DNA of 36,101 bases, taken from NCBI GenBank assembly GCA_028280405.1, contig JANQLW010000011.1, forward strand, positions 1 through 36,101. Reading direction: 5' to 3'. The stretch comes from Bacteroidales bacterium. Its GTDB lineage: Bacteria; Bacteroidota; Bacteroidia; Bacteroidales; GCA-2711565. A program made the position numbers and the translations under genes. The notes beneath the pieces are model-generated. The model was not told the DNA's origin, did no database searches, and saw only the letters and a list, made by a program, of their open reading frames with translations. The first letter of the stretch is position 1; each line of letters opens with the position of its first letter. This document shows, piece after piece, positions 16,534 through 23,465 of this stretch.

Positions 16534-17700
16534 TCAGGAGTTTAAAGGTATTGAAAAATAAAATTCCGAGCCTTTCCCTTCCGTACTCTTTACTTCAATT
16601 TTTCCACCATGTTTATGAATTAAATCTTTGCAAGCTGCAAGCCCGAAACCTGTTCCTTTTTCTCCCATAGTCCCCTTCATAACATTTTTTTCCCCGGCAG
16701 TCCATAAGTTATTTACCGTGCTTTGATCCATACCTATACCATTGTCTTTAACACTTATTTTTATGGCTTTTTCTGCTTTTTCTGCTTTAATAAATACAAC
16801 CCCTTGCTCATTCGTAAACTTTATGGCATTTGAAATCAGATTTCTCAGTACTGTTTTTAATATATTTTTATCTGCATTTATAGATGTATTATTCGTACGA
16901 AATATCATATTAATTGATTTTCTTTCAGCAAATGGGCCTATTTCATCAGATAATTCATTAAATAGTAAATTTAATCCTATTGGTTCAATATTTAAACTGA
17001 GCTTATTCGCTTGGGATTTTGTCCACAACAGCAAATCTTCTAACAAATTATATGTTTGATAGCTCGTTTTATTAATAATTCTTACTTGTTCTTCAATTTC
17101 AGCAATTTCGAGTTCTTTAATACTTTCAAGTAAGAATTCAGACATACCTAAAATAGAATTAAACGGACTTTTCAGATCATGAGCTAAAATAGAAATGAAC
17201 TGATCTTTATCACCAATAAGTTTTTCTAATTTCTGATTCGCTTCATTTAGCTTGTTAAGTGTTGCCTTCAGGTTGTTTTTTTCTTTTATAAGTTTTCGTT
17301 GAAGCTCCCCAATGGTTTTGTTTAGTTGCAGCATGCCTTCGTTTTGTTGTATTAAAAGCTGAGCATTAAAACCTCCTAATATAAGTAGCTCATTATTTTT
17401 TCTATAAATATCTACTAAAAGTGAAGTGTTTATAGCATTTTTGTCGCCTAATGTTAAAAAACCACTAAATACCGGTAATGGTTGATCTTTTGATTCTGAT
17501 TCTAAAAGTTCTTCAAGGGATGGGTTGACAAAACGATCTTTAGGGTTATCTGTTAAAAGATCTTTTATCAAATCATTTGCATAGACTAATTCTTTATCTG
17601 AATTAAACAGAGCTAAACAAAACGATTTACTTTCAGTCATTGACAAAGTAAACTCCATACTCCATTCATTCAATATTTTGCCAATATCATTTTCAGTCAT
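16534..17700 (-). CDS. Soluble PAS histidine kinase of the cobalamin-sensor operon
   Basis: Cytoplasmic sensor kinase of 388 aa with no membrane helix. The N-terminus (about 20-125) is PAS-like (FCLALFNSDKELVYAND ... LLVDIYRKNNELLILGG). A coiled coil rich in Leu, Lys and Glu (about 125-165) leads to the phospho-acceptor helix ILAHDLKSPFNSIL. The ATPase domain has the N-box RNLISNAIKF, DNGIGMD and GTGFGLAAC. It is the last gene of a three-gene operon, 3 bp after the unknown helical protein, and no response regulator is adjacent. The likely role is to turn the state of the upstream cobalamin protein into phosphorylation of a regulator encoded elsewhere. Whether the PAS-like domain binds a cofactor itself cannot be told. 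Confidence 0.9.
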   Translation of the reverse strand: MTENDIGKILNEWSMEFTLSMTESKSFCLALFNSDKELVYANDLIKDLLTDNPKDRFVNPSLEELLESESKDQPLPVFSGFLTLGDKNAINTSLLVDIYRKNNELLILGGFNAQLLIQQNEGMLQLNKTIGELQRKLIKEKNNLKATLNKLNEANQKLEKLIGDKDQFISILAHDLKSPFNSILGMSEFLLESIKELEIAEIEEQVRIINKTSYQTYNLLEDLLLWTKSQANKLSLNIEPIGLNLLFNELSDEIGPFAERKSINMIFRTNNTSINADKNILKTVLRNLISNAIKFTNEQGVVFIKAEKAEKAIKISVKDNGIGMDQSTVNNLWTAGEKNVMKGTMGEKGTGFGLAACKDLIHKHGGKIEVKSTEGKGSEFYFSIPLNS

Positions 17701-17703
17701 ATC

Positions 17704-18159
17704 TTATTCCTGTAAGTTCGCATTATTTCCATTTGCTAGTTTTACAAAAACAGGAATGTTTATTTGCATCCATTCATAATAAGGCAATATCTCTTTTGCA
17801 CTTTCTTTACTAAGTGTAGTATTAATTATAAATATCCATGCGTTTAATTGAGCACTCCAATAATTGGCTTTGAAACCATGTTTAATATAGGCATTAAATA
17901 CCCATAATACTGTATTTACCAGTACTTCTGCATCATAAAATCTGAGAATTGAAGCAATAAACCTAACATGGTTTGCATGATTGTCTTTCATCATTTCAAA
18001 ATTATTGTCTCCAATAAGAGATTTCAAATCTTTACGACCGGATATTTCTTCGTTGATCTTACCTATTAGTTCATCAGATTTTTCATAGTATTCATTGTAT
18101 GCATTCTGACTTACCTGTTTTAATTTTAGAGCTGTTCTTAATAGAAATTCACTATCCAT
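17704..18159 (-). CDS. Uncharacterised helical protein of the cobalamin-sensor operon
   Basis: Unrecognised 151-aa protein. The sequence predicts an almost wholly alpha-helical, soluble fold: an amphipathic N-terminal half (about 5-58), then NHANHVRFIASILRFYDA with His61 and His64 one turn apart, then an aromatic-rich segment (VLWVFNAYIKHGF, YWSAQLNAWIF) and a short closing helix (YYEWMQINIPVF). There is no signal peptide, membrane helix, Cys pair or nucleotide-binding motif. It lies 4 bp after the cobalamin-binding gene and 3 bp before the histidine kinase, so it is certainly cotranscribed and probably acts between them. An adaptor, a phosphotransfer-like bundle or a second cofactor-binding subunit are all possible. 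The paired His and many aromatics make a ligand site plausible, but nothing proves it. Confidence 0.75.
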   Translation of the reverse strand: MDSEFLLRTALKLKQVSQNAYNEYYEKSDELIGKINEEISGRKDLKSLIGDNNFEMMKDNHANHVRFIASILRFYDAEVLVNTVLWVFNAYIKHGFKANYWSAQLNAWIFIINTTLSKESAKEILPYYEWMQINIPVFVKLANGNNANLQE

Positions 18160-18163
18160 AGGG

Positions 18164-18808
18164 CTAAAATTGATTTATGTATTTGTCTACTTCTTGTGTA
18201 TTGCTGAGATAAGCTATATTACTGTCTTCTGAAAATACTTCTAAACCACCATGCAAAAATGCTTGCCCTCCTATGATAATCGGAAGAGATTTATAATGTT
18301 CTCTAATTTCGTAAATCATAGAAATCAGTGATGGAAGGTTGAAATATAAACTAATAGATATAGCCAGTACATCTGGCTTAATTATACTAATAAAATCGAT
18401 GATATCTTTGGTAGGCATATTTGCTCCCAGGAAATGAGTGTTCCATTTACGCATTTCAAAGATATCATTAACCATTTTTATCCCAATTTGGTGATATTCA
18501 TTTTCTACACAACATGTTATAACCTTTTTATCAACGCTATTGTAAGAAGCAATCTTTTCATACAACTCATTGATAATCGATTCAACGATTGCAGAAGATA
18601 AGTGTTCTGTGGCTACACTGATTTTATTATGTTCCCATAATTCACCAATTCTATAAAGAGAGTTTCTGAAAATATCTTCATATAACATTTTTATTGAATT
18701 TCCTTGTTTCAGATAATCAAAAGCTATAGCTGAACAATTTTTATGGTTACCAATAAGAAGATTATCAAGAAATGATTTGTATGGGGGTAGCATAGAATAA
18801 TCTTTCAT
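18164..18808 (-). CDS. Cobalamin-binding sensor protein with CarH-like photoreceptor motifs
   Basis: Stand-alone B12-binding protein of 214 aa. Residues 1-90 form the helical cap (B12-binding-2 type) and about 92-214 the Rossmann-like B12-binding domain. The domain has the lower-ligand motif E-x-H-x-x-G (Glu104-Tyr-His106-Gln-Ile-Gly109), then ISISLYF and IIIGGQAF, the Ser and Gly-Gly segments around the nucleotide tail. The cap contains W58-x9-E68-H69, the W-x9-EH motif that caps the upper face of adenosylcobalamin in the light sensor CarH. Unlike CarH there is no MerR DNA-binding domain, so output must go through a partner. It is the first gene of an operon with a helical protein and a histidine kinase. 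Methyltransferase-type corrinoid proteins are the alternative, but no methyltransferase or reactivase gene is nearby. Confidence 0.9.
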   Translation of the reverse strand: MKDYSMLPPYKSFLDNLLIGNHKNCSAIAFDYLKQGNSIKMLYEDIFRNSLYRIGELWEHNKISVATEHLSSAIVESIINELYEKIASYNSVDKKVITCCVENEYHQIGIKMVNDIFEMRKWNTHFLGANMPTKDIIDFISIIKPDVLAISISLYFNLPSLISMIYEIREHYKSLPIIIGGQAFLHGGLEVFSEDSNIAYLSNTQEVDKYINQF

Positions 18809-18884
18809 AGCTTCAACTTTGGATAATAATCTAATTAATTATTATGTGAAGTTGTTTAAATATAAGAAAAATGTCTGATAATAT

Positions 18885-18892
18885 CAAACCTA
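18885..18892 (-). promoter_or_regulatory. Promoter -7 box of the cobalamin-sensor operon
   Basis: TAGGTTTG on the minus strand matches TAnnTTTG and lies 76 bp before the first gene of the operon. No clear -33 TTG was found. Confidence 0.4.
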
Positions 18893-18927
18893 AGTATTTA
18901 TTTTCTCAGTTTGGATGGTGCTATTAA

Positions 18928-19062
18928 CTAGTGACAAGCCTTTCTAGGTTTTTGTAGCTTGTAATGATTATAAGGAAGAGGCAAAATAAATCCGGTAATC
19001 AGAGCAGGAATTAATGCCAGCCAGTATGAAATTATACTAAACGCAGCTTTACCAGTTTTACT
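18928..19062 (-). pseudogene. C-terminal remnant of a small membrane protein
   Basis: An open frame of 44 codons has no start codon: KTGKAAFSIISYW, then a hydrophobic stretch (ALIPALITGFILPL) and the tail PYNHYKLQKPRKACH. The composition (one membrane helix, aromatic-basic tail, coherent codon use) is that of a real protein end, not random DNA. It begins where the metal-chaperone frame just upstream loses coherence but is offset from it by one reading frame. I therefore read it as the surviving 3' end of a gene fused by deletion or frameshift to the chaperone. The family is not recognised. Confidence 0.45.
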
Positions 19063-19115
19063 TTATCTACACAGGATTGGCAATGTAAATTTGTTTTAAG
19101 AATGATATTTTTCAC
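19032..19115 (-). pseudogene. Truncated heavy-metal-associated (HMA) domain gene
   Basis: The frame starts at GTG overlapping the ohrR stop as GTGA, a standard coupling overlap. It reads as an HMA/copper-chaperone beginning: hydrophobic strand KNIILKTNL, then the metal-binding H-C-Q-S-C (CXXC), then VDKVKLVK. It stops after 27 residues, whereas HMA domains need about 65-70. The membrane-protein remnant at 18928-19062 overlaps its end in another frame, so about half of the domain was lost in the event that joined them. The operon was presumably ohrR followed by metal-handling genes. Confidence 0.6.
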
Positions 19116-19564
19116 TGTTTAATGTTTTCTTCGAGTTTCTTAATTAATTTTTGTAAACTTTCTTTTAATTTCATCAAATCATCAAAGCTTTGCTTGTCAT
19201 CTGTTAATAATTCTCCCAGCTTCACAGGAATTTCTTCAGCCTCAATTCTCAATTTAATTCCTTTGTCGGTAAGCCTGATTTTTACAACTCTCTCATCTTC
19301 TTTTGATCGGATCCTCTCAACGATCTGTTGTTTTTCCATCCGTTTTAAAAGTGGAGTGAGGGTATTGGTATTCAGGTGTAATTGTTTGGAAATTTCAGTA
19401 ACTGTTAATTCCTCATGTTCCCATAATACCATAAGCACCAAATATTGTGGATAGGTGATCTTGAGTTTATCCAAAAATGGTTGATAAGCTCTGATCAATA
19501 ATCTGGAGGCGGCATATAAAGGAAAACAAAGCTGATTATCGAGTTTTAGTTGTTCGTAGTCCAT
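19112..19564 (-). CDS. ohrR: MarR-family organic-peroxide sensor OhrR
   Basis: Winged-helix repressor of 150 aa. The N-terminal DNQLCFPLYAASR carries the single reactive Cys13 (Cys15 in the Bacillus protein), whose oxidation by organic hydroperoxides releases OhrR from DNA. The recognition part is VTEISKQLHLNTNTLTPLLKRME, followed by the wing with RSKEDERVVKIRLT. The ohr gene lies 167 bp upstream on the same strand but is separated by a strong terminator. ohrR has its own promoter with a proper -33/-7 pair at 19579-19607. Its stop overlaps a truncated metal-chaperone frame. Identification is firm because of the Cys motif and the neighbour. Confidence 0.93.
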   Translation of the reverse strand: MDYEQLKLDNQLCFPLYAASRLLIRAYQPFLDKLKITYPQYLVLMVLWEHEELTVTEISKQLHLNTNTLTPLLKRMEKQQIVERIRSKEDERVVKIRLTDKGIKLRIEAEEIPVKLGELLTDDKQSFDDLMKLKESLQKLIKKLEENIKQ

Positions 19565-19578
19565 GATAAAGGTTTTTG

Positions 19579-19607
19579 TAAATATACTAATACACCATTC
19601 TAATCAA
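19579..19607 (-). promoter_or_regulatory. ohrR promoter (-33 TTG, -7 TATATTTA)
   Basis: Minus strand: TTG (19605-19607), 18-bp spacer, then TATATTTA (19579-19586), one mismatch from TAnnTTTG. The -33 element merges with the T-run of the ohr terminator. Confidence 0.5.
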
Positions 19608-19645
19608 AAAAAACCGCGCAGCAATATTACTGCACGGTTTTGAAA
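19606..19645 (-). terminator. ohr terminator
   Basis: Arms AAACCGcGCAG (19611-19621) and CTGCaCGGTTT (19630-19640) pair with one mismatch around an 8-nt loop. On the minus strand the hairpin is followed by eight T residues. A shorter T-run on the other side could make it bidirectional. Confidence 0.85.
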
Positions 19646-19731
19646 AATAATTAAGTGTGAATTACTGATGTATATATAGTTTAAACTTAAATGATACAAT
19701 AGGATGATATTCATTTGTCAGCTACGGAGAA

Positions 19732-20148
19732 TTATAATAATTCAAGTGTTACTTCAATATTTCCTCTGGTTGCTAAGGAATAAGGACAAATTTGATGAGC
19801 TTTTTCCAATAGATCCTGTGCTACTTCTTTTTCAATCCCAGGCATTTCAACTTTTATGGTAACTTCCAACCCAAACCCGCCTTCGTCTGTTTGTCCGATC
19901 CCAACTACAGTAGTTACCTTAGAATTTTTTAATTTAATTTTATTTTGAAGCGCAACCAAGTTTAAGGCACCTCCAAAACAAGCAGAGTAACCTGCTGCAA
20001 ATAATTGTTCCGGATTGGTGTATTCTCCACCTTTTCCACCTAATTCTTTTGGTAATCTAACTTCTAAATCTAAAATTCCGTCAGAAGATTTAACATTTCC
20101 TTCTCTTCCTGCATCTGCAGTTGCTGTTGCTTGATATAAAGTTTTCAT
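19732..20148 (-). CDS. ohr: Organic hydroperoxide resistance protein Ohr
   Basis: Cytoplasmic thiol peroxidase of 138 aa in the OsmC/Ohr family, which reduces fatty-acid and other organic hydroperoxides. Both catalytic cysteines are in their diagnostic contexts: the peroxidatic Cys in AAGYSACFGGAL and the resolving Cys in AHQICPYSLATRGN. The second context separates Ohr from OsmC. The N-terminal YQATATADAGREG is also typical. It precedes ohrR on the same strand with a terminator between, so basal ohrR expression is independent. A -7-like box at 20206-20213 and a short palindrome at 20186-20196 next to the predicted start site may be the OhrR-controlled promoter. Confidence 0.97.
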   Translation of the reverse strand: MKTLYQATATADAGREGNVKSSDGILDLEVRLPKELGGKGGEYTNPEQLFAAGYSACFGGALNLVALQNKIKLKNSKVTTVVGIGQTDEGGFGLEVTIKVEMPGIEKEVAQDLLEKAHQICPYSLATRGNIEVTLELL

Positions 20149-20185
20149 GTTTTATATTTTTTTATTTATTAATTAATATCATTTG

Positions 20186-20213
20186 CGATAATATCGTGAG
20201 AGATGTAAATATA
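20186..20213 (-). promoter_or_regulatory. Candidate ohr promoter and operator
   Basis: TATATTTA (20206-20213, minus strand, one mismatch from TAnnTTTG) is followed, where transcription should begin, by the 11-bp palindrome CGATAATATCG (20186-20196). The position suits an OhrR operator, but the sequence does not resemble the Bacillus OhrR site. Confidence 0.3.
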
Positions 20214-20431
20214 TATAAAAAATAAATCGCTTATGAGATAAAATTGAAAAAAAATAAATATATTTTTAAGTAAAATGTTAAGAGGTTGTTTATGAGTTTG
20301 TAAGTGGGTAAAAACCTGACTTAAGTAAGTAGTTTTGGAAACCAGATTTCACGATTGTGTTGAGTGAAAATCACCTCGGCGAGCTCGGTGACCCCGGTCA
20401 TCGAACGAAACGAAGTGAAGTCAAGATGTGT

Positions 20432-21292
20432 TTATTTTAGTTGACTGTATACTTCTAATGGCCGATCGGTGGCAAATATATCTATACCCAGTTTTCTCCA
20501 TTCTTTGTAGAGATGGTCACCTTTAGCAGCTGCCTTTTTATCTAAGTTGCCCAGAGTACCTAAAATACACATAATGCCTTCGGCATGTAGTTTTTTATAT
20601 AATATTGGAGGTGACAACTTTGTACCTGTAAATGCCATTACCTGATCGGATGGGATTCCAATTTCCTTAAATCGCTTGTATTCCTCTATATTTCTGATTG
20701 TAACTGAAAGGAATATTTCCTGATTTAGCTGATAAAGCTTTTTAGCATCTTCCAATGTATAGGTAATAAATACACATTGGTGCATGGCTTTTTGCTTTTC
20801 GATGAATTCTAATACTTGTTCCTTATCAACACTTCTTTTTATATCAATAGATAAATAAGCATTGGATTTTTTTGCCCATTTTAAAACATCCTTTAATCTT
20901 GGAATTCTGAAATTAGTTTTTGTTCCAAAATCATCTTGAAGATAAAGTTTCTCAAGTTCTTTAAAAGTATATTTATTGATATGATCAATTCCGGTCGTGG
21001 TTCTTTCCAACGTATTATCATGCATTAAAACCAAAATACCATCTTTCGATTGTGCAATATCAATTTCAAACAGTGCATTAGGAATTTTGCTTTTAATAAA
21101 CTTCATGGTTTCCAGACAATTTTCAGGATAGCCTTTATATCCTTTTCCACCACGATGAGCACTGATGATAACTTCTTTATCAGGTGAGTAACTGAAGAAA
21201 TCGATAAGAGGTTTTTGAGCTATTAACCTTGCCGGATGAGAAAACAGTAATAAAAAGGCCAGTAATATTGTAAGTCTTCTTTTATTCATCAT
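20432..21292 (-). CDS. Secreted glycerophosphodiester phosphodiesterase
   Basis: GDPD-family hydrolase of 286 aa that cleaves glycerophosphodiesters to glycerol-3-phosphate and an alcohol. A signal peptide (about 1-25, hydrophobic core LTILLAFLLLF, likely cleaved after LIAQ) sends it to the periplasm or beyond. The TIM-barrel catalytic motifs are present: AHRGG, the metal ligands in FEIDI and HDNTLERTTTG. The closing ATDRPLEV strand is also typical. It begins 6 bp after the cysteate synthase gene and is surely cotranscribed, which suggests a shared role in lipid headgroup metabolism. The actual substrate cannot be read from sequence. Confidence 0.92.
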   Translation of the reverse strand: MMNKRRLTILLAFLLLFSHPARLIAQKPLIDFFSYSPDKEVIISAHRGGKGYKGYPENCLETMKFIKSKIPNALFEIDIAQSKDGILVLMHDNTLERTTTGIDHINKYTFKELEKLYLQDDFGTKTNFRIPRLKDVLKWAKKSNAYLSIDIKRSVDKEQVLEFIEKQKAMHQCVFITYTLEDAKKLYQLNQEIFLSVTIRNIEEYKRFKEIGIPSDQVMAFTGTKLSPPILYKKLHAEGIMCILGTLGNLDKKAAAKGDHLYKEWRKLGIDIFATDRPLEVYSQLK

Positions 21293-21298
21293 GAGTTG

Positions 21299-22591
21299 TT
21301 AAAATAAGTTTGCAAGTTTAGCTTTTATCTCTTTGGCATCCGGATTAATATCAAATACCAAGCTTGGCTTCAGGTAATGAAGTTCATGTTCTGATTTGAA
21401 TTTCTCTTCACCACCGCCTGTAATGTTCAGCATAATGCAGGCATCTTTTTTGAGCTTACCATCTTTAGCATCAGCAATTAGGGTTGCAGTTGCAATAGCA
21501 GCAGCAGGATGGATGTCATTTCCTTCCAGTTCCTTGAACAGTTTGGCGGCTGTTTTGGCTTCTTCATTGGAAGCCAACAAAACGTCACCACCTGCATCTT
21601 TCATGGCATCGTACAATCCTCCGATAATAGGGTAGGGAGGTTTGCGGTTTGAAAGTACTTTTGCATCAATTTGCTCTACCTCTTTACGGGCAATGTCATC
21701 GTCCAGTGGCAACAAAGCTCTTGAATCAGCTTTCCATGCATCATGAATTGGTGTGAAAGGTTTATTTTGGGATACCATTAATTTCATTTTATGATTTCCA
21801 TAATTCCCATCTTCCAATAGACGCAAATTTGCTTCCCAGGCAGCAATTGCACCTGTGCCACTTCCCACTGCCTGATAGTAATAATCCGGTATTCTACCGA
21901 TATGATGAGCTGCAGAAAGCACTGTTGTCCCCATGCCATCTCTTCTGGCAACATTTTTAGCTCCTCCTTCAGGAAAGAATTGTTCCATTTCACAGGCAAT
22001 ATTTGATAAATGAATCGCATCAAAATAATCTCCACCTGATTTTGCACAGATTAGCTTAACATTATTTTTAATGGGAGTATCAAACCATAATGCATCTAAA
22101 TTATCTTCAGGTACACTTATTAAAAGAGGAATATTATTGTCTGAACAAACTTTTGCAAAAGCTCTGGCCGTATTTCCTGCAGAAGCAACAACTAAAACCC
22201 TGTTTTCTTTCAAATCCAGTCGCCCACAGACACTATATGCTTCAGTCTCCTTAAAGGAGCATGTCTTAAACTGAGCCCCTTTTTCAGGCCAGTATCCACT
22301 AAAGGTAATATACAGATTCGATAATCCTAATGCTTTTGCCAAACCTTCACTTTTATAGGTGACAGGAGCACAACTACCCTGTAAACTACGATGAACAGGC
22401 AACCAGTTTGCAAAACGATAAATCCCAAGATCTTTATCTAAAACCTTCAGATTTTTATGTTCATATATAGCTCTTATTAAACAAGGTGTATCACCGTTTG
22501 GAGAGTCCAGCATCCATCCTGTATCCTGAAATCTTTCTTTACTATACTGTGATTCTAAAACGTAAGTTGTAGCTTTTTCTAATGAAGGCAT
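21299..22591 (-). CDS. Cysteate synthase (threonine-synthase-like PLP enzyme)
   Basis: PLP fold-type II enzyme of 430 aa. It resembles the cysteate synthase family, which makes L-cysteate from O-phosphoserine and sulfite, more closely than true threonine synthase. Evidence: the segments LGIYRFANWLPV, PVTYKSEGLAKALGL and GYWPEKGAQFKTCSFKE (with the candidate PLP Lys in SFKE), the substrate loop ASAGNTARAFA and the phosphate-binding GSGTGA. In Bacteroidota, cysteate is the entry to sulfonolipids (capnine), so a membrane-lipid role is likely; in methanogens the family serves coenzyme M. The N-terminal Zn-type Cys pairs of some relatives are absent. A -7 box lies 23 bp upstream. A signal-peptide glycerophosphodiesterase follows by 6 bp. 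Annotation as threonine synthase would be the common error. Confidence 0.82.
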   Translation of the reverse strand: MPSLEKATTYVLESQYSKERFQDTGWMLDSPNGDTPCLIRAIYEHKNLKVLDKDLGIYRFANWLPVHRSLQGSCAPVTYKSEGLAKALGLSNLYITFSGYWPEKGAQFKTCSFKETEAYSVCGRLDLKENRVLVVASAGNTARAFAKVCSDNNIPLLISVPEDNLDALWFDTPIKNNVKLICAKSGGDYFDAIHLSNIACEMEQFFPEGGAKNVARRDGMGTTVLSAAHHIGRIPDYYYQAVGSGTGAIAAWEANLRLLEDGNYGNHKMKLMVSQNKPFTPIHDAWKADSRALLPLDDDIARKEVEQIDAKVLSNRKPPYPIIGGLYDAMKDAGGDVLLASNEEAKTAAKLFKELEGNDIHPAAAIATATLIADAKDGKLKKDACIMLNITGGGEEKFKSEHELHYLKPSLVFDINPDAKEIKAKLANLF

Positions 22592-22614
22592 AATATGATT
22601 AATTTGTTGAGTGG

Positions 22615-22622
22615 CAAATTTA
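22615..22622 (-). promoter_or_regulatory. Cysteate synthase promoter -7 box
   Basis: TAAATTTG on the minus strand matches TAnnTTTG and lies 23 bp before the start codon. Confidence 0.5.
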
Positions 22623-22658
22623 AGGAAAGGAATTGAAAAATGGGTTATGAATTATAAA

Positions 22659-23330
22659 TTATAAATTGTGGTTGGTGCATAGGTTTTGAAATTCCTCTTC
22701 AGTAAATGGTTGAAGTCCTAATTTCCCATTCAATACTATTTCCGGATTCATATTTTGAATGCTATAATATTCTCCAAACTGAACTTTTAGAAGTTGAATC
22801 TGTTCTATTGAATGCAGGCTTTTTGTTACGGTAGTTCTAAATTCGTAATTGATCCCTGATTTTTTAATGATGGCAATGGATTTTATAATATTATAGAACA
22901 GATTTAGTGAGAGTTGGTTTCCGACTGTTTGTTTATATAATTTATAATCCAGCAAATGTTTTATATCCATAGCAATGAAATCCAAAAGATTTGTATTGAT
23001 AAGTTGTTGAATCATTTTTGGGCTAGTACCGTTTGTATCCAGCTTTACCTTTAGGTCATGCGTTTTTATCGCTTTTATAAAATCAGGTAAATCATGATGT
23101 AATGTAGGTTCCCCGCCACTTATACACACAGCTTGTAATAAGTTGCTATTGCTTTCAATATAGTTCAGTATCTCTTCTTCAGGATAAAGTGTTCCATATT
23201 TATTCGGAAGAACCAGGTTTGGATTATGGCAATAAGCACACCGGAAATTACACCCCTGTGTAAAAATCACAGAGGTGATAAATCCCGGATAATCAATAAA
23301 ACTATGCTTCTTAAAACCGGCTATCTTCAT
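22659..23330 (-). CDS. nrdG: Anaerobic ribonucleotide reductase activating protein
   Basis: Radical SAM activase of 223 aa that abstracts a hydrogen from the glycyl-radical site of NrdD under anoxic conditions. The cluster motif C-NFR-C-AY-C (CX3CX2C) lies at about residues 27-34, followed by ISGGEPTLH (SAM binding) and the KLDTNGTS strand. It resembles the longer, stand-alone NrdG form found in Bacteroidota rather than the 154-aa enterobacterial one. It lies 135 bp downstream of nrdD on the same strand, with a small overlapping open frame between, and is presumably under the same cobalamin riboswitch. Confidence 0.93.
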   Translation of the reverse strand: MKIAGFKKHSFIDYPGFITSVIFTQGCNFRCAYCHNPNLVLPNKYGTLYPEEEILNYIESNSNLLQAVCISGGEPTLHHDLPDFIKAIKTHDLKVKLDTNGTSPKMIQQLINTNLLDFIAMDIKHLLDYKLYKQTVGNQLSLNLFYNIIKSIAIIKKSGINYEFRTTVTKSLHSIEQIQLLKVQFGEYYSIQNMNPEIVLNGKLGLQPFTEEEFQNLCTNHNL

Positions 23331-23454
23331 GACGATTAATCAGCAGTATACAATATGATCTTAGTTTCATTCTCAGAAGGAATAAACCACAAGCAGAAAT
23401 CATAATTCCCGGGGCAAGCATACCCTTAATAATTTCAATGATTGTTTGACTCAT
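23311..23454 (-). CDS. Small hydrophobic ORF between nrdD and nrdG
   Basis: A 47-codon frame from ATG overlaps the nrdG start by 20 bp. The product has one hydrophobic segment (MLAPGIMISACGLFLL) and a basic end (SYCILLINRHEDSRF). The hydrophobic part recalls the start of small DUF2721-type membrane proteins, but the rest does not. It fills almost exactly the gap between nrdD and nrdG and could couple translation of the two. An alternative frame through the same DNA also reads plausibly (FIPSENETKIILYTAD), so the true coding frame, if any, is open. Confidence 0.3.
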   Translation of the reverse strand: MSQTIIEIIKGMLAPGIMISACGLFLLRMKLRSYCILLINRHEDSRF

Positions 23455-23465
23455 GGTCTGAACCT

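Noticed and set aside
18164..18808. CarH-type transcription repressor or corrinoid methyltransferase subunit
   Set aside because: There is no MerR DNA-binding domain, and no methyltransferase or reactivase gene is nearby. A kinase-coupled sensor fits the operon better.
20371..20391. Palindrome-like TCACC...GGTGA between ohr and the glycerophosphodiesterase gene
   Set aside because: The outer 5 bp pair but the inner bases do not. It is too weak to call a terminator or operator.
21299..22591. Threonine synthase
   Set aside because: Same fold, but segments such as GYWPEKGAQFKTCSFKE and the lack of thr genes nearby fit cysteate synthase better.
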